DNA of 64,000 bases from Rhynchonema sp. JSB1_4 (taxonomy: Eukaryota; Nematoda; Chromadorea; Monhysterida; Xyalidae): contig JASAMV010001340.1 of assembly GCA_030248065.1 (NCBI GenBank), forward strand, positions 43,652 to 107,651, in the 5' to 3' direction. Position 1 is the stretch's first letter. Every line of letters starts with the position of its first letter. This document shows positions 62,575-64,000 of this stretch, piece by piece. Both the position numbers and the translations under genes were made by a program. The notes beneath the pieces are model-generated. The model made no database searches, had not been told where the DNA came from, and saw nothing but the letters and a program-made list of their open reading frames with translations.

Positions 62575-62828
62575 CTGAAAATCGAAGCTCTGCAGAAACA
62601 CCTGGATTGTGTCAACCTTATGCAGATTCAAACAAACGTGATCCGAACCCGACCACCACCCATCGAACGACCACAAACGCGCAGACCGCGACCACCACCG
62701 GCCACACTGCAACATCATCAGGAACCCGCTGTCATTGAGACATCACAACAGCAGCAGACAATCAGCTTTTCACCGTCGGCAGCTGTGATAAACGCCGATG
62801 AGCTGCCGGAATACTGTCGGAAATTCAG
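62575..62828 (+). pseudogene. Partial copy of the Thr/Pro-rich cysteine gene, arm B
   Basis: Corresponds exactly in length (254 nt) to arm A exon 57482-57229, with three residue changes (Val/Ile, Ile/Arg, Asn/Ser), and ends in ELPEYCRKF before a GTACAG donor. The downstream exons are not in the window: a MITE sits at the donor and a Helitron at 63208 interrupts what follows. It could still be a whole gene if the arm resumes past the Helitron. Confidence 0.5.
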
Positions 62829-62831
62829 GTA

Positions 62832-63039
62832 CAGTACCGGGTGCAATTCTAGGCTGAAAGTTGAAGTCGCGTGCACGCGCGTGCGAAACAGTGCAAAGTA
62901 TAGGCAAAAGTCGAAGTAACTTCGCGTGCACGCGAAGTTTTGCGCGTGCGCTGGCGTGCGCTCCCTATGTTTTAGCACCAGGAAGTCGCGTGCACGCGCG
63001 TGCACTTCAACTTTCAGCCTAGAATTGCACCCGGAACTG
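62832..63039. mobile_element. 208-bp MITE at a splice donor in arm B
   Basis: Ends CAGTACCGGGTGCAATTCTA and TAGAATTGCACCCGGAACTG, flanked by TA (62830-62831 and 63040-63041). The interior has GCGTGCACGCG palindromes. Arm A lacks it (TTCAGGCACGTTTAA), giving the empty site. Confidence 0.88.
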
Positions 63040-63207
63040 TACGTTTAATATTCAATGCAGTCTGCTACTGTATCTTTTTGTTGACCCTTTTTGTGAAACG
63101 GTGCACAGAACCTCAAATCTGCCGCTAATACCGCATCCTCTACTTCCCGTTCCTGACACTACTGTTTCTTGTGCGATAAAAATGTCAGTCCCCGATCATA
63201 ACGAAGA

Positions 63208-64000
63208 CTAGACGGGACCCGTGCCTACGGCCCGGCTACAGCGCCGCGCCCGTGCCCCCCCCCCCCCCCCGAAGACCCGTTAGCATACCCAAAGCTACCC
63301 GTGAAAATTGACCCGTCCGCCCTTCCGAGGGAGGGGGCCACAGACAGACATAAAGACGGGACCCATGCCTACGGCCCGGCTATAGCGCCGCGCCCGTGCC
63401 GTGCCTGGCCTGAGAAGGACGGAAGAAAAAAAGAGGAGGGGAGGTCAAAAAGTTGAAAATAATCTCAGTTCATTGAAATCAAATCAGTGAGAAAATGAAA
63501 AGCGAAATGGATGGAAAGGAAAAACGATGGAAGGAAAAAGAGGGTTAAAAGAAGAAGAGGAGTAAAGGGAAGAAAAGAGTGAAGCGTGGTGGAAAAGAAA
63601 CGGAAGATAACAAAGGGGAAACGGAGTTAAAAATAGGAGGGGGAGAGTGGAAAATGGGCTTGAGAAAGGTGGGAGGGAAGGGAAAGAGGAGGGGAGGTCA
63701 AGATGGGGGGACGGGAATTGGAAGAAAAGAAAGAGAAGAAGAAAAGGGAAGGAAGGGGGAAACGGAGTTAAAAATAGGAGGGAGAGAGTGGAAAATGGGC
63801 TTGAGAAAGGTGGGAGGGAAGGGAAAGAGGAGGGGAGGTCAAGAAGGGGGAAAAGGGGAATTGGAAAAAAGAAGGAAAGAGAAGAGAAAAGGGAAGGAAG
63901 GGGAAAGGAAAGAAAAAAGGAGGGAGAGAAGGGAAAGAGAGAGGAGAGTGAAAAGAGAGGAGGGGGCCACAGACATACGCCTTCCTGTTTTAGTAGTATA
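63208..64000 (-). mobile_element. Second Helitron copy, reversed, running off the window
   Basis: On the minus strand its 3' end CTAG lies at 63211-63208 next to the correct T. Its 5' end (reverse of TCTATACTACTAAAACAGG) is cut two bases short at 64000. It shares ends with the copy at 8383 but is about twice as long. A second 3'-end-like block (GACGGGACCCATGCCTACGG) lies at 63355-63410. The rest is a polypurine stretch with an internal repeat. Confidence 0.88.
63420..63960 (+). repeat. About 540-nt polypurine (G/A) tract inside the Helitron
   Basis: Almost only A and G on this strand. A unit containing GGAGTTAAAAATAGGAGGG and GGGCTTGAGAAAGGTGGGAG occurs twice, at about 63620 and 63758 (138-nt offset), so the tract grew by tandem duplication. 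Confidence 0.85.

Noticed and set aside
62454..62738. Plus-strand open frame starting MGSSIHLLC in arm B
   Set aside because: It overlaps the frame that continues into cysteine-rich exons in arm A; its downstream half is a shifted reading of the Pro/Gln-rich exon.

Overview
The window is animal nuclear DNA: many-exon genes on both strands, introns of mostly about 40 to 400 nt with GT-AG (and some GC-AG) ends, Cys-loop receptors, a LIM/transglutaminase-fold muscle protein, long CA/TG microsatellites and many short DNA transposons. Gene content (hillarin/LTD-1 with a LIM domain, a copine-fold protein without C2 domains, alpha-type nicotinic-like receptors) suggests an ecdysozoan such as a tardigrade or nematode, but the sequence alone does not fix the phylum.

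Layout, left to right. 0.4-4.1 kb: the 3' end of a gene for a long Thr/Ser/Asn-rich repeat protein. 5.0-5.7 kb: a small membrane-anchored protein. 6.0-7.2 kb (minus): a coiled-coil protein. 7.8-8.8 kb: a hAT MITE and a Helitron, upstream of a copine-domain gene (8.8-10.7 kb). 11.3-15.5 kb: three consecutive plus-strand secreted-protein genes, two related CX3C-CX3C cysteine proteins flanking a secreted endonuclease/exonuclease/phosphatase-fold enzyme. 16-20 kb: a dense cluster of MITEs. 18.6-21.6 kb: holocytochrome c synthase (HCCS). 22.5-30 kb (minus): two tandem nicotinic-type Cys-loop receptor genes. 30.9-34.1 kb: COX15 (heme A synthase). 34.7-36.0 kb: a secreted single von Willebrand A domain protein. 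36.8-41.7 kb (minus): hillarin. 41.7-52.4 kb: about 10.7 kb with no gene I can support. 52.4-55.1 kb (minus): a PAPS-dependent sulfotransferase. 55.5-57.5 kb (minus): a Thr/Pro-rich cysteine protein. 57.06-63.2 kb: a head-to-head inverted duplication whose arms end in facing CA and TG tracts; each arm carries a small secreted cysteine peptide gene and the 5' part of the cysteine-protein gene. The window ends inside a second Helitron.

Functionally, HCCS and COX15 both serve mitochondrial heme-protein maturation (cytochromes c and a), but nothing else links them. The two receptors are a tandem duplicate with the same intron positions. The 11-15 kb trio looks like a secretory cassette.

Most notable observations: (1) a 286-bp MITE sits inside the first coding exon of one receptor gene, with a TA duplication; removing it restores a reading frame of the same length as its paralog, and the MITE carries splice sites that could rescue the gene; (2) a hAT-like MITE family in which each copy reiterates its own short private word around a shared AT-rich core; (3) the 10-mer TGAAACATCA/TGATGTTTCA occurs 16 times where about 0.1 is expected; (4) the inverted duplication, whose arms serve as mutual empty-site controls for MITE insertions at splice sites. 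All exon joins were made by hand and checked for reading phase; no database search was run.
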